A DNA stretch of 64,000 nt. It comes from Bacteroides sp. AN502(2024) (GTDB lineage: Bacteria; Bacteroidota; Bacteroidia; Bacteroidales; Bacteroidaceae). Under the pieces are notes generated by a model that was given only the letters and a program-made list of their open reading frames with translations, was not told where the DNA came from and searched no databases. A program made the translations under genes and the position numbers. The DNA is taken from NCBI RefSeq assembly GCF_041227145.1, contig NZ_JBGFSP010000003.1, forward strand, positions 1,674,001 through 1,738,000, in the 5' to 3' direction. Of this stretch, positions 44,989 to 55,468 are shown one piece after another. Each line of letters begins with the position of its first letter. Positions within the stretch are counted from its first letter, which is position 1.

Positions 44989-46470
44989 ATGGAACATCAA
45001 CTTACCATTTACAACACCTTAGATAGAAAGAAAGAGTTGTTTGTGCCGCTTCATGCACCTCATGTAGGCATGTATGTGTGCGGACCGACCGTTTACGGAG
45101 ATGCCCATTTGGGACACGCCCGTCCGGCTATAACCTTCGATGTGTTATTCCGCTATCTCACCCACCTAGGATATAAAGTACGCTACGTACGAAATATTAC
45201 CGACGTAGGTCATCTGGAACACGATGCCGATGACGGAGAAGACAAGATTGCCAAGAAAGCACGTTTGGAAGAGTTGGAACCGATGGAGGTTGTTCAATAT
45301 TTCCTGAACCGCTATCATAAGACAATGGAAGCGTTGAATGTACTTTCTCCAAGCATCGAGCCACATGCTTCCGGACATATCATTGAACAAATCCAACTGG
45401 TACAGAAGATTTTGGATGCCGGATACGCCTATGAAAGCGAAGGCTCCGTTTACTTCGATGTAGCCAAATACAATAAAGATTACCACTACGGAAAGCTTTC
45501 CGGACGTAATCTGGACGACGTACTGAATACCACCCGTGACCTCGACGGACAAAGCGAGAAACGCAATCCCGCCGACTTCGCCCTTTGGAAAAAGGCACAA
45601 CCGGAGCATATCATGCGCTGGCCTTCTCCGTGGAGCGACGGCTTCCCCGGATGGCACGCCGAATGTACTGCCATGGGACGCAAATACCTGGGGGAACACT
45701 TCGATATCCACGGAGGAGGAATGGACTTGATTTTCCCTCACCACGAATGTGAAATCGCACAATCGGTAGCCTCGCAAGGGGATGACATGGTTCACTACTG
45801 GATGCACAATAACATGATTACCATCAACGGAACAAAGATGGGTAAATCACTTGGCAACTTCATCACTCTGGACGAATTCTTCACGGGTACTCATAAGCTG
45901 CTGGCACAAGCCTACACACCCATGACAATCCGTTTCTTCATCCTGCAAGCTCATTACCGCAGCACGGTAGACTTCAGCAATGAAGCACTGCAAGCATCCG
46001 AGAAGGGTCTGCAACGTCTGATGGAAGCTATTGACGCATTGGATAAGATTACTCCCGCATCGGCAACTTCAGAGGGAATCAACGTGAAAGAACTGCGTGC
46101 TAAATGCTACGCCGCAATGAATGACGACTTGAATACGCCGATTGTCATCGCACAGCTTTTCGAAGGTGCCCGTATTATTAACCATATCATAGCCGGTAAG
46201 GCCACCATCTCCGCCGAAGACCTGAAAGACCTGAAAGAAACATTCCACTTGTTCAGTTTCGACATCATGGGATTGAAAGAAGAAAAAGGCTCTTCGGATG
46301 GTCGTGAAGCTGCTTACGGCAAGGTAGTGGATATGCTACTGGAACAACGTATGAAAGCAAAGGCCAACAAAGACTGGGCTACTTCCGATGAAATCCGCAA
46401 CACACTGACAGCACTCGGATTTGAAATCAAAGATACCAAAGATGGTTTCGAATGGAGACTGAATAAGTAA
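44989..46470 (+). CDS. cysS: Cysteinyl-tRNA synthetase
   Basis: This 493-residue class I synthetase has the zinc ligand Cys31 in [17 protein letters not shown], the HIGH-like HLGH at 40-43, WHAECTAMG near 223 and [15 protein letters not shown] near 243-257 (zinc site). The KMSKS-like motif is [10 protein letters not shown] near 283-292. The C-terminal DALR-type region follows. It charges tRNA-Cys. It is monocistronic and unrelated to its neighbours, and converges on the PL8 gene across a terminator. Confidence 0.97.
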   Translation: MEHQLTIYNTLDRKKELFVPLHAPHVGMYVCGPTVYGDAHLGHARPAITFDVLFRYLTHLGYKVRYVRNITDVGHLEHDADDGEDKIAKKARLEELEPMEVVQYFLNRYHKTMEALNVLSPSIEPHASGHIIEQIQLVQKILDAGYAYESEGSVYFDVAKYNKDYHYGKLSGRNLDDVLNTTRDLDGQSEKRNPADFALWKKAQPEHIMRWPSPWSDGFPGWHAECTAMGRKYLGEHFDIHGGGMDLIFPHHECEIAQSVASQGDDMVHYWMHNNMITINGTKMGKSLGNFITLDEFFTGTHKLLAQAYTPMTIRFFILQAHYRSTVDFSNEALQASEKGLQRLMEAIDALDKITPASATSEGINVKELRAKCYAAMNDDLNTPIVIAQLFEGARIINHIIAGKATISAEDLKDLKETFHLFSFDIMGLKEEKGSSDGREAAYGKVVDMLLEQRMKAKANKDWATSDEIRNTLTALGFEIKDTKDGFEWRLNK

Positions 46471-46507
46471 TAAAGGAAAGTGCCCAATGCACCGTATAGA
46501 TACAAAG

Positions 46508-46609
46508 AAGAGGGTGTGTCATAATGCCTAAATATAAAGATTTACCCCTGCCACAGATAGCTATAGCAGGGGTAAATTCCTCAAAAAGGGAATTTTGACA
46601 CACCCTCTT
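46508..46609. terminator. Nested hairpin terminator between cysS and the PL8 gene
   Basis: The outer stem AAGAGGGTGTGTCA (46508-46521) pairs perfectly with 46596-46609. The inner stem TTTACCCCTGC (46541-46551) pairs perfectly with 46566-46576. It lies between convergent genes, so it can serve both. Confidence 0.8.
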
Positions 46610-46623
46610 ATCGTATTCACAAA

Positions 46624-49485
46624 TTATTTATTTTCCATGAGCATCTCAACCGGCTGTCCATGCTGACAGATTACCGTCAGTACGGTCTGATCTCCCTGCC
46701 GCTCCAACCGGACATTTTCCATCGGACTCGTCAATCTCCAGTGTCCCTTAAGCCGTATCTCCTTAGTAATTGGACGACTAGGTTCTTTCGTTGTATATGT
46801 CTTTTCTTCTATATTCAGATTCGGATCACAGACACTCAAACGAACACTCTTATCAGACTCCTTTACATACATCACCATTGTTTCCGCAGGAATGGCAACG
46901 AACACTTTATCACCGGTGGGCTGATAAGCTTCAAAAGCAGCATACGCCGTAATACCTGTCTTTTTATCATAAACAACGTGAGCCGTTTGGTCGCGTTGCA
47001 GTACTTCGTATGCAGGAGTTTTACGCAATTCATCGAGATCGGAAACAGAAGGCTGTATGAATACCATATATTCATAAGTCCCCTCTTTCGGTGCCTTGCC
47101 ATGTTCAATCCAGGCGGAAGAGAATTTTCCTTTAGTCACCTCCCTTGTCTTTTCATGACGCGATTCCTGCTCCGCCACCTGCGAACGAACGGTTCCGTCG
47201 ACAACATGATAATAATTATCGTAACCATCATGCAGCCAATAGTTATCCTCTCCTACTTTAGGCTCCTTACCATTGTATTTTGTCTGGAAAAGAGTGGTTT
47301 CCGTAGGATAGTCCGCATTCGAGTTTGAAATACCTGTTCCCAGGCAAACCATCCGGTTATCAAAACAAAAGACAGATTTACGGGCAACAAAGTCCGGCGT
47401 GAAGTTCTCATAATCCCGTTCTGCCAACTTCATAGCGAACATTCCATTTTTACCATCCAACGAACTGCTTCCGGAGAAATTCTCCTTGGAGTGTGCCATG
47501 GTCGTCCCTTTCAATGGGCTATCGAGCAACTCAAAAGGCAAATGAATGGTCGTTGTACCCGGCAAACGGTTCCAGTCCCATCCCTCCTGCACGAAGCCGC
47601 TTCCGGCACGTGACACCGGATTTCCTTTCCCCATAATCTGCACGGAGCCATAACTTTGATAGCGTCCGTAACGATTATCTTTCGCATAAATTTCAGCCCC
47701 CCATACGTCAGTGGTATATCCTTTCAATGTCACCATCCAGTCCGCACGACGGAAAATACCTGCCGAACCATAGTTATAAACGAAGAATCCCTGTGGAGCC
47801 TGTGCCGGTTGAATACCTTCCTTCTTGAAGAAACGTGCATTCGGAGTATCACTATCGCGTACCAGACGTAGATAGTCAGCAGCCAAACCACGATCAAATG
47901 TATTTCCCTGACCGGACAAATCACCGGACAAAGCGATATTGGCAAATGCTTCGATATCATCACTTCCCATCTTCCCTCCAAAAGGATGGCGTCCGCTGAT
48001 TCCCATGCCCCACTCATACAAATTGCAGTAATTGCGCATGGCAATAAAAGCCGATTTCATGTGTTTGCGCGCATCTTCTGTCAGTTCAAAGCCGGTGCCA
48101 TTGGTAAATGCAATATACTCTCCCACAGTTGCAAGTACTCCAGTGGTATATCCCGGATAGAAACCACCATGATGGAAAGTCGTACCGTCTACCTTTATAC
48201 CACCGATCGTCCCCGGAGTGTAACGCAAAGAAGAAGATAACCAACGCGACAAGCCGCTCAAAGCTTGCACTTGCTCCCTTGCATCGGGAAACATCATAGC
48301 GGAAATAAACTTCGCCGTCAATAACGTATGCCAAGAATCCAACAATTCGTCACGCGTTGGAGAACATGGCCGACGGGGTTCTTGCAGAGCCGCCCAAAAA
48401 CGCAGTGTGGAAAGATAAGCATCCCGATGAGGATGTTTATAGATTGCATCACGCATCAGCCAGGCAGTCGTATATATCTTACGCACCTGATAACCATAAT
48501 GATGATTGGTGCCCATACCACTACCATAGGCAAATCCCTGATCGATGGCATAGTCGAATGCGGTAAAGTAGTTTTTCTTTGATGTTTCGTTCCGATTATA
48601 ATAAGCATCATAGGCAAAACCGGAAAGCATCGTTTCAATATCATTCCATGACATTTCTCCTTTCTTCTTGTCCTGTTCGTCAGGAGCAACGATAGGAGTT
48701 CCTACAAACCCCGTCCCGGCGACGGATGGACTGATTGCAGCTTTCTCAAATGTTTTATAGGCAGCATTAATCGGTCCTTGCGGTACCTTTTTTACTTCCA
48801 GGAAATCGGTCAAACGTTGTTCGATAGTCTTCAGATCCTTCTTTTGCTCACTTGTTAATTTAGAAGGCAGAGGGATATCATACGACTGTTGTTCCCATTT
48901 CCACACGAGACACCAATGCCACAGGTCGCGATTAGACAGCCCATTATTGGTTGGCAACTGCTGGTCGGGAGTGGTACGAAGATTCATTTTCTTTTCCGGG
49001 AAAATCAGACGGTCGAGAAAGATACGTCCCTTCCGTTGCGGAGCAACCAGCCGATAGGCTACGATCTTCTTATCTTTCTTGTCACCCTGCATATACTCAA
49101 AGGAGATCCAGCAAGCCCGCCAACCTGCTGCCTGCAAACGATAAGAGAACCAATAAGAGACTTCTCCCTCCTTATTCAGAAACTCAAAACGAATCGAATC
49201 CTGCTGTGGTTTCTCATTATAAATCCACAAAGTAATGCCGAATTGTTTCTCTTTTCTTGCATTCAACGATAACGGACCCATTTGAACATCCAGTACAGAA
49301 CCGGGCTGAAAGTCCCATTCCAGACATCTTTCACCCTCCTTGTAAAAAAGAGAAGAGATTTTCGCTTCTCCCTTTCCGGAAACTTTAAATGCTTCGGGCA
49401 CTCCCTCTTCAAATCCGATGAGTTGGGCGAAAGCCGAAGGAATGATTCCCAAAAGAAATAATACTATAAAACAACTATTTTTCAT
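46624..49485 (-). CDS. PL8 chondroitin sulfate ABC-type lyase
   Basis: This 953-residue secreted protein has signal peptide MKNSCFIVLFLLGIIPSAFA|Q. An N-terminal carbohydrate-binding-like Lyase_N domain spans about 22-165. The alpha/alpha-toroid catalytic domain has GTNHHYGY at 325-332 and the catalytic His/Tyr segment TFHHGGFYPGYTTG (436-449), with GISGRHPFGG near 500 giving the arginine. Beta-sandwich domains follow to the end. It cleaves chondroitin/dermatan sulfate and hyaluronan by beta-elimination in the periplasm. It is the last gene of the GH88-sulfatase-PL8 operon, the order I recall for BT3348-BT3350. Confidence 0.92.
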   Translation of the reverse strand: MKNSCFIVLFLLGIIPSAFAQLIGFEEGVPEAFKVSGKGEAKISSLFYKEGERCLEWDFQPGSVLDVQMGPLSLNARKEKQFGITLWIYNEKPQQDSIRFEFLNKEGEVSYWFSYRLQAAGWRACWISFEYMQGDKKDKKIVAYRLVAPQRKGRIFLDRLIFPEKKMNLRTTPDQQLPTNNGLSNRDLWHWCLVWKWEQQSYDIPLPSKLTSEQKKDLKTIEQRLTDFLEVKKVPQGPINAAYKTFEKAAISPSVAGTGFVGTPIVAPDEQDKKKGEMSWNDIETMLSGFAYDAYYNRNETSKKNYFTAFDYAIDQGFAYGSGMGTNHHYGYQVRKIYTTAWLMRDAIYKHPHRDAYLSTLRFWAALQEPRRPCSPTRDELLDSWHTLLTAKFISAMMFPDAREQVQALSGLSRWLSSSLRYTPGTIGGIKVDGTTFHHGGFYPGYTTGVLATVGEYIAFTNGTGFELTEDARKHMKSAFIAMRNYCNLYEWGMGISGRHPFGGKMGSDDIEAFANIALSGDLSGQGNTFDRGLAADYLRLVRDSDTPNARFFKKEGIQPAQAPQGFFVYNYGSAGIFRRADWMVTLKGYTTDVWGAEIYAKDNRYGRYQSYGSVQIMGKGNPVSRAGSGFVQEGWDWNRLPGTTTIHLPFELLDSPLKGTTMAHSKENFSGSSSLDGKNGMFAMKLAERDYENFTPDFVARKSVFCFDNRMVCLGTGISNSNADYPTETTLFQTKYNGKEPKVGEDNYWLHDGYDNYYHVVDGTVRSQVAEQESRHEKTREVTKGKFSSAWIEHGKAPKEGTYEYMVFIQPSVSDLDELRKTPAYEVLQRDQTAHVVYDKKTGITAYAAFEAYQPTGDKVFVAIPAETMVMYVKESDKSVRLSVCDPNLNIEEKTYTTKEPSRPITKEIRLKGHWRLTSPMENVRLERQGDQTVLTVICQHGQPVEMLMENK

Positions 49486-49540
49486 TCAACTGCATATCGA
49501 AGTAAACAATCATTTTTCATTTAGGCTTAACAACGAGCCG

Positions 49541-51091
49541 TTAATAGGAAATCCAATCCGATAAAATCCTTTCTGTATACCAAGGATCGTCAATCTCCTT
49601 CAGCATAGCTCCCATTTCACCGCAAAGTTGTGCCACGATCTCCTTATTTTCTTCCAAAGGCAGGTTATGCAATTGATAGGGATCTTTTACATCATCGAAT
49701 AAGAGGCTTTTCTTCAATTGCTTCGTATCGCGGTCGATATAGAAAGCCAATGTATACTGAGCCGTTTTGATGCCTCTTGAGGAAGGGAAATAAGTCTGCA
49801 CCAATCCATTTTCATCTTTATCACCATCGACATTCTGAATATACAGTGCACCTGTAGGCCGGACAATTTCAGCCTTTTCATCGAAGAAAAGAGGAGCGAA
49901 ATTACGTCCCTGCACTTCTGCCGGAATAGAATCGCCCAGTCCGCACAAGCCAAGTACCGTAGGCATAATATCAGGAGCCGAGAGCAATAAATCATCCACC
50001 CTCGGCTGAATCTTACCGGGGAAACGAACCAGGAACGGAATATTCATGGATTCCGAATAAGGGGAATTCTTCGGATCGTCCGTACGCTGGCTACACATCG
50101 TCTCCCCATGATCGGAAGCAAAGATTACGATTGTATTCTTATCCAATCCCAGTTCTTTCAATGTCGTCAAAATCTGTCCGAAAGCACGGTCCACTCCGGT
50201 TACGGAAGCGAAATAATAACGTGCGGATTCTGCTTTCTTCATCTTCAAATCGACATTCGGACGAATCAACAGACTATCCAGAGGCTGGTCTTTATAAAGA
50301 TTGAAATCCTGCTCTTCACAGTCATTCAAAGAGCGGTATGGACTGTGGGGAGGATTCATACCCACCATTATAAAGAAAGGTTTCCGGGTATCACGTACAT
50401 TACCGTCATTTTTCAGATAAGAAATGACTTTACCCGATTCGTGCAAAGGCGACCATTCCTTCGGATCGTGTCTCTTACCATCCGTATCCCAATAATGCGG
50501 GTTCTTGTGTTCATCAAATGTACCGTAAGCATACCAGTAGTTAAATCCGTGCCGACGTTCTTTCGGTGTATAGGCATCCCATACCGGACGTTTTTCTTCC
50601 ACATACTGTCCCGGATGTTCGGGATCATTCGGAGTCGGGAAGTCAGCATGAAGCTTGCCAAAATAAGCACAGTCGTAGCCTGCTTTGCTGAATACATCAC
50701 CGATACATTCCGCATCCTCTCGTAAGGAACTGATCGGACGTGTGGAGTTACAATTCAATGGTACACCGCTTTTGTTCGGATACATACCGGTCAGTAACAT
50801 TCCACGGTGAGGGCTACTCAACGGACAGTTACTCTGTGCAGACGACAAGACCATGGATTCACGTGCAAAAGCGTCCAGATTAGGAGTATGCACCGGATCT
50901 CCTTCAAAGTTTACTTTATCCCGAAACCCGTCCTGACTCCAGAAGCCCATCGCCTGATTACGGTATTGATCGGGAAATACATAGATTATATTAGGATGTT
51001 CCGCTTGTTGGGACGCTTGCTTCGGAGCCTTGCAACCTTGCGCGGCAAACAGCGTCAAGCCTCCTACAAGGAGGTTAATAGGTTTATTCAT
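49541..51091 (-). CDS. Sulfatase (S1 family), glycosaminoglycan-type lipoprotein
   Basis: The protein has 516 residues from the ATG at 51091. A longer frame to 51145 only overlaps GH88. The lipobox is FAAQGC with Cys20. The sulfatase signature SSPHRGMLLTG puts the formylglycine precursor at Ser92 (S-x-P-x-R), the serine type matured by anSME enzymes. Metal-site motifs are VFPDQYR (D41) and FASDHGETM near 323-331. It likely removes 4- or 6-sulfate from GalNAc of chondroitin fragments; the position is unknown. It overlaps GH88 by 8 bases and is 55 bases from PL8. Confidence 0.92.
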   Translation of the reverse strand: MNKPINLLVGGLTLFAAQGCKAPKQASQQAEHPNIIYVFPDQYRNQAMGFWSQDGFRDKVNFEGDPVHTPNLDAFARESMVLSSAQSNCPLSSPHRGMLLTGMYPNKSGVPLNCNSTRPISSLREDAECIGDVFSKAGYDCAYFGKLHADFPTPNDPEHPGQYVEEKRPVWDAYTPKERRHGFNYWYAYGTFDEHKNPHYWDTDGKRHDPKEWSPLHESGKVISYLKNDGNVRDTRKPFFIMVGMNPPHSPYRSLNDCEEQDFNLYKDQPLDSLLIRPNVDLKMKKAESARYYFASVTGVDRAFGQILTTLKELGLDKNTIVIFASDHGETMCSQRTDDPKNSPYSESMNIPFLVRFPGKIQPRVDDLLLSAPDIMPTVLGLCGLGDSIPAEVQGRNFAPLFFDEKAEIVRPTGALYIQNVDGDKDENGLVQTYFPSSRGIKTAQYTLAFYIDRDTKQLKKSLLFDDVKDPYQLHNLPLEENKEIVAQLCGEMGAMLKEIDDPWYTERILSDWISY

Positions 51092-52289
51092 GATTTTCCC
51101 AGTTTTTTTTACGCATGAGTCCTTCCAGGAAGTAATAGTCAGCATAGTTCAGAGGAACGTCAATTTCCTGACCATGGGGAATGCTGCCAACCGAATGCAT
51201 CAGGATAAAGTGGCCGTTTGTTCCAACCTTTGCACGATAAGCCGGCGAGCCTAAACTTTCCATAATCTTATCAGCAGTCTCCTTGCAATGGTTGCCCGGC
51301 AGATAGCCATCCAGTTCGTAAAGAGCTGAGGCCGTACAAGCTGCTGCAGAAGCATCGCGCGGTTCGTTCGGAATATTCGGAGCATCGTAATCCCAGTAGG
51401 GAACGAGGTCCTCCGGCAAGTTCTTATGATTAAATATGAAGTTATAGACCTTTTGTGCCTGATCGAGGTATTTCTGATCTTTCGTATAACGATAGCAGGT
51501 AGTATACCCGTAGAGAGCCCAAGCCTGTCCACGCGCCCAAGCGGATTCGTCGGCATATCCCTGTGCCGTTTGTTTCTTACGTACTTCTCCTGTCTCCGGA
51601 TCATAATCTACCACATGATAGCAGCTATTGTCAGGACGGAAATGGTGAGCCATCGTTGTATCGGCATGTTTCACTGCAATGTGATAGAAGGTAGAATCTC
51701 CGGAAAGAGCCGTTGCTTCAAACAGAAGTTCGAGATTCATCATATTATCAATAATCACCGGACATTTCCAGCCACGTGTTCCCTGCCAGCCTCTATCAGC
51801 ATCCCATGACTGGATAACGCCTGCATTCGGACGAAAACGGGTAGATAGCGACTTGGCGGTTTCAATAATCACATCTTTATATGCAGTCTTGTTTGCAAAA
51901 CGATATCCGTTCAGATAACTGCAACCGATCATAAAACCTACGTCATGATGCCATTTCAGATATTTTACCGAATCGAGAGCCTCCGTGTATTTTTCGGCCA
52001 ATGCCAACCATTTCTGATCTCCGGTCAAGTTATATGTCAGCCACATACTGCCGGGGAAGAAACCGGAACACCAGTCATCGATCGGTATATAGGATATACT
52101 ACCGTCTTTGTTGATGGTTCTCGGATTCAGGATTTTACCAGATTTCTCAATGATATCCGTTTGAATCGTGTTTTGTGCAACTGCGTTGTCGATGTTGTCC
52201 TGAATAAAATCTACTTCAGCCTTTTTTTGTCCACCGCAACTCGTAAAGATTAGAAGAGAAAGCCCTAATGCGCTAAGAATTGTTTTCAT
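51084..52289 (-). CDS. GH88 unsaturated glucuronyl hydrolase
   Basis: The protein has 401 residues from the ATG at 52289 (MKTILSALGLSLLIFTSC, lipobox Cys18). The frame extends 46 codons upstream through the promoter. Catalytic aspartates match D116 in WHHDVGFMIGCSY and D181 in VIIDNMMNLELLF, as in GH88 UGL enzymes, with ARGQAWALYGY near 255. It hydrolyses the 4,5-unsaturated uronic acid left on disaccharides by the PL8 lyase. It is the first gene of the leftward degradation operon. Confidence 0.93.
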   Translation of the reverse strand: MKTILSALGLSLLIFTSCGGQKKAEVDFIQDNIDNAVAQNTIQTDIIEKSGKILNPRTINKDGSISYIPIDDWCSGFFPGSMWLTYNLTGDQKWLALAEKYTEALDSVKYLKWHHDVGFMIGCSYLNGYRFANKTAYKDVIIETAKSLSTRFRPNAGVIQSWDADRGWQGTRGWKCPVIIDNMMNLELLFEATALSGDSTFYHIAVKHADTTMAHHFRPDNSCYHVVDYDPETGEVRKKQTAQGYADESAWARGQAWALYGYTTCYRYTKDQKYLDQAQKVYNFIFNHKNLPEDLVPYWDYDAPNIPNEPRDASAAACTASALYELDGYLPGNHCKETADKIMESLGSPAYRAKVGTNGHFILMHSVGSIPHGQEIDVPLNYADYYFLEGLMRKKNWENHE

Positions 52290-52330
52290 AATACAGGGAT
52301 TATTTGTTAAGTAATCAATTTTCTTGGTGA

Positions 52331-52338
52331 CAAAAATA
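52331..52338 (-). promoter_or_regulatory. -7 promoter element of the GH88-sulfatase-PL8 operon
   Basis: The minus strand reads TATTTTTG (TAnnTTTG), 41 bases before the ATG at 52289. No -33 TTTG is seen. Confidence 0.5.
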
Positions 52339-52413
52339 GTGCTTTTAAATAGAATTGACCGACCTAAATAATTCAAATGAGGGATAATTTTGGTACATTT
52401 ACAAAAGAATATC

Positions 52414-52448
52414 GGCTGAAAGCGCACCTTTTCAGGTAGCTTCCAGCC
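52414..52448 (-). terminator. Hairpin after the DUF3108 gene
   Basis: Arms GGCTGAAAGC (52414-52423) and GCTTCCAGCC (52439-52448) pair at 9 of 10 positions. They lie 21 bases beyond the stop codon at 52470 and are followed on the minus strand by a T-containing tail. Confidence 0.6.
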
Positions 52449-52469
52449 CTCTCTGTTTGGTCTCTTTAT

Positions 52470-53345
52470 CTATTTAACGATGGAAGTCAGCGGATGCCGA
52501 TTACCCGTCACATTATTCAGGAATGCTTTTGCCGAACCGAAATTCAGGAACAAATCCAGACGAATAGGAAGATGATTCAAATCGTCCGTCACAAAGAAAG
52601 TAATCACCTCCTTTTCCTTTCCTTTCTTATCATATTCAACCAACGAGAAAACCAGGCAACGGTAAGTCACTCCATTTTCTGCCTTTACATTTTTTTTACC
52701 GCGATAAATAAGCGTCTGTTCTTCCACTTTACGGCCTGTAGCCATGGGAAACTTGATCTTATCTCCCTCCTTATAATCTGCCGGATCATAAGAACGTGCC
52801 TGCGCCAGAATACTCAACATGTCATATATACAGCGGCTATCGCTAGCTTCAGATTCATCACACGCCCCATCCCGATAAGTACGCTTCTGATTGACCAGAC
52901 AAAGCCCGTCCTTATAAGAGAACCAAGCCTCATCGACCGTATAACGTTTTCCCTCTTCGGCACCTTTACGGAAATAGCGCGGCTCCAGTTTTTCTCCAAT
53001 CACACAAGTCAGTGTATCGCGCATCTTGAAAAAGAAGTCCGCCCGTTTACTGCCCAAGGCAAGCAGGTTAATCCGGTAGGCCGGTTGTGAATGATAAGTA
53101 GTCGCGTTCGTCGTCAAACTGGCAAGTCCGGCTCTCACCCAGACAAACTTCCAGTTAAAGTATAAATCATACATTACGTGTTCACCGGATTGAAACGCAT
53201 CATTCTTCACTTCACATTGGGCACTGGCGGGGAGGGCGAAAGCTCCCATCAACAAGGTCACTAATCCGATTATAAAATTGCATCGAACGCTAACGACGGC
53301 GGTTCTGCCTATCTCGTTCCCGATCCTTTTTCTTCTTGTCTTCAT
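52470..53345 (-). CDS. DUF3108 exported protein
   Basis: The protein has 291 residues from the ATG at 53345 (MKTRRKR...), which overlaps the 3' end of the preceding gene by 56 bases. A hydrophobic signal segment (IIGLVTLLMGAFALPASAQ) ends near residue 43. The mature part has GEHVMYDLYFNWKFVWVRAG and a YTVDEAWFSY segment of DUF3108 (PF11306), a periplasmic beta-rich family of unknown function. It is translationally coupled to the Big_5 lipoprotein gene. A role in the envelope is all that can be inferred. Confidence 0.8.
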   Translation of the reverse strand: MKTRRKRIGNEIGRTAVVSVRCNFIIGLVTLLMGAFALPASAQCEVKNDAFQSGEHVMYDLYFNWKFVWVRAGLASLTTNATTYHSQPAYRINLLALGSKRADFFFKMRDTLTCVIGEKLEPRYFRKGAEEGKRYTVDEAWFSYKDGLCLVNQKRTYRDGACDESEASDSRCIYDMLSILAQARSYDPADYKEGDKIKFPMATGRKVEEQTLIYRGKKNVKAENGVTYRCLVFSLVEYDKKGKEKEVITFFVTDDLNHLPIRLDLFLNFGSAKAFLNNVTGNRHPLTSIVK

Positions 53346-55212
53346 CCGGTTTTTGTTTTTTAAGTTCATCCAGCTTTTGCTTGTCCAACGAAATGGCATG
53401 GATATTCCAACGTTGTTCTAAATCCCAGTTGGCTTTCGGCTCTACGATCTGATTATAATAATACACTTCTTCGGGCTGCACCCCTTTTTCAAAATTGCCG
53501 ATATCCCATTCACCGTTTCCATTCCGGTCGTTAATCAACCGGGCAGAGTATTTACCCGGATTTAAGAAATAAAAGTCGACATAGCCTCCTTCTTCCACTC
53601 TTCTCCGACGTACCACTTTATCCTGCGCATCCAGCAGTTCGACAAAAGCATTAGACTCCGCTCCCGTCACCACAAATGTGATTCTGGCATACTCTTCCAA
53701 GCTACGCACCTTGAAGCCTTGTTTTATTTTATCGGTAAACAACCCGTATATACCATGGAAGGCAGTCGAGTCTACCTCAAATTCATATTCCAACGCCGGC
53801 TCCCAATCATAATACAGATTAAACCTCTTCAGATTCACGGAGTCCTGTTCAAATTCAAATGGTATATCTTTCCAAAGCGTATCCACCTTTTGCCGCAGAT
53901 GGATGGCCGCCGTATCGAAACGGGCTATCGGTTCTTCAAAACTCAAAGAAATAGAGCCATATACATCCATCGACGAAGAAGCCCCCACATTTACCGACAA
54001 GAATTTCGTCGGTTCGGGTTCATCCTCCTCCCCTTTCTTTTTCTTCTTTTTCTTTTTGTCCTTATCCTTATCCGGTTCCTCTTTCTTATATTTCTGTTTC
54101 GAAACGAGATGAAGCGTATCTGTACGCGGTACCAACTGATTCAACGTATCCGTATAAAGATAAGTCAGACTCATAGCCAGCGTATCCTGCTTAAAGAGCA
54201 GAGAGTCCTTTACCCAATAATGAATGGTATCGTTCCGCTGATTCTTTTCGATGACAAAAGCATCCTTTTCATCGAAGTTCAAGCCTTTCAACACAGGCAA
54301 AGTGTCCGCCTTACCGGCAAAATAAAAAGTAAACTTATGAGGAACCAGTCTTTCCGACTTGATCAGGTATTGCGAATAGTTGAACTCCTTAAAGGCACGG
54401 AGGATGATATCATCCGGCAAATAATGCATATATTTCTTTTCAACAATCGTGTCGTAGGTCAACGAGTCCACCCAAGCCGTATCCATGCGGACACGTTCTT
54501 CCATACGAGGGATAATCAGCGAATCATGAAAAGCAATCACCTCGCTCTTCTGATTAAAAGCAAAATTCTGGTCGGCATCCATCAAACCGTAGATACGATA
54601 CTTACCGGGAGCTATCCCCCGGATAGAGAAACGTCCACGGCTATCCGTGCGTGCCACACGTTCGAAAGGCAATTTGTTGAAAGCCGAATCATTCAGGTTG
54701 GAATGTAGTCCGACCAGGATGCCTTTGATAGGTTCCAAATTAGAAGCATCAAGTACTGTTCCCGCTACTTCCATCGTATCGATCTGTGTACCGGTAGAGA
54801 ACGTAAATGCAAAATTTCCTAACGGATTACCCTCATTATTATCGACAATGGCATCCGAGAAATCAATCGTGTAAGTAGTATTCGGTTTCAAAGAGTCGAG
54901 CAGGTTCACCTGTATCCTCTTGCCGGAAGCCTTGATTTCCGGTTGCTGTATCTGAGGTGGGGAAATGACCACCTTTTCCGTCGCTTTCTCCAGCTTGATA
55001 AACTCATCAAACAGCAAAGAAACTTTCGTCCTTTTATTATTCAGAGCACCTGCAGCAGGAGTACTACCGATAAAACGGGGTGGCGTCTCATCATAAGGAC
55101 CTCCATCCGGCCGGCCGATACTGGCACAAGAATATAACATAACTCCCAGCGTTACTACCGGAAGCACCTTGCGAACTATTTGCTTTATCTTTTGATTCTC
55201 AAATTGTAACAT
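53290..55212 (-). CDS. Big_5/Ig-like domain lipoprotein
   Basis: The protein has 640 residues from the ATG at 55212 (MLQFENQKIKQ). The lipobox is MLYSCAS with the cysteine near residue 29. An N-terminal Big_5-type Ig domain spans about 40-140 (PPRFIGSTPAAGALNNKRTK...YTIDFSDAIVDNNEGN). A carboxypeptidase-regulatory-like domain spans about 145-220 (VAGTVLDASNLEPIKGILVGL), followed by long beta-rich regions. There are lysine-rich low-complexity stretches near residues 385-405 and at the C-terminus. It is outer-membrane anchored, of unknown function, conserved in Bacteroidetes. It shares an operon with the DUF3108 gene. Confidence 0.8.
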   Translation of the reverse strand: MLQFENQKIKQIVRKVLPVVTLGVMLYSCASIGRPDGGPYDETPPRFIGSTPAAGALNNKRTKVSLLFDEFIKLEKATEKVVISPPQIQQPEIKASGKRIQVNLLDSLKPNTTYTIDFSDAIVDNNEGNPLGNFAFTFSTGTQIDTMEVAGTVLDASNLEPIKGILVGLHSNLNDSAFNKLPFERVARTDSRGRFSIRGIAPGKYRIYGLMDADQNFAFNQKSEVIAFHDSLIIPRMEERVRMDTAWVDSLTYDTIVEKKYMHYLPDDIILRAFKEFNYSQYLIKSERLVPHKFTFYFAGKADTLPVLKGLNFDEKDAFVIEKNQRNDTIHYWVKDSLLFKQDTLAMSLTYLYTDTLNQLVPRTDTLHLVSKQKYKKEEPDKDKDKKKKKKKKGEEDEPEPTKFLSVNVGASSSMDVYGSISLSFEEPIARFDTAAIHLRQKVDTLWKDIPFEFEQDSVNLKRFNLYYDWEPALEYEFEVDSTAFHGIYGLFTDKIKQGFKVRSLEEYARITFVVTGAESNAFVELLDAQDKVVRRRRVEEGGYVDFYFLNPGKYSARLINDRNGNGEWDIGNFEKGVQPEEVYYYNQIVEPKANWDLEQRWNIHAISLDKQKLDELKKQKPDEDKKKKDRERDRQNRRR

Positions 55213-55364
55213 GCTGCAAAAATAAGGGTTCTTATTCAATAAATACCATACTTTCTAGCTAATTTATTCAAAAAAGGGAAGGTGGCTTGAGCTAATAAAC
55301 AATCTCGATGAGATTTTTATTTCTTTTTTCTACCAATATAATTAGTTTTATTGCCGAAAGTGAT

Positions 55365-55372
55365 TACCTTTG
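55365..55372 (+). promoter_or_regulatory. -7 promoter element upstream of the HU-like gene and its repeat array
   Basis: TACCTTTG is a full match 187 bases before the ATG at 55552. If used, transcription would begin near 55379 and the 22-bp repeats would lie in the mRNA leader. Confidence 0.5.
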
Positions 55373-55394
55373 TTACCTAACATTTTTTCGTATA

Positions 55395-55468
55395 ACTATA
55401 GTTATTCGCAAAGTAGACTATAGTTATCCTTGCGCATAACTATAGTCATCCGCAAGGGAAACTATAGT
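55395..55468 (+). repeat. Four ACTATAGT palindromes at exact 22-bp spacing
   Basis: ACTATAGT occurs at 55395, 55417, 55439 and 55461, always 22 bases apart. The linkers share TTATTCGCAA/CATCCGCAAG-like sequence. The array lies between a -7 element and the start of an HU-like DNA-binding protein, which suggests an operator or a leader signal. Confidence 0.9.

Noticed and set aside
51092..51145. Upstream start for the sulfatase
   Set aside because: The extension lies inside GH88 coding sequence and would bury the lipoprotein signal.
53903..54112. 69-codon frame with a long phenylalanine run opposite the Big_5 lipoprotein gene
   Set aside because: It is the antisense of the lysine-rich low-complexity segment.
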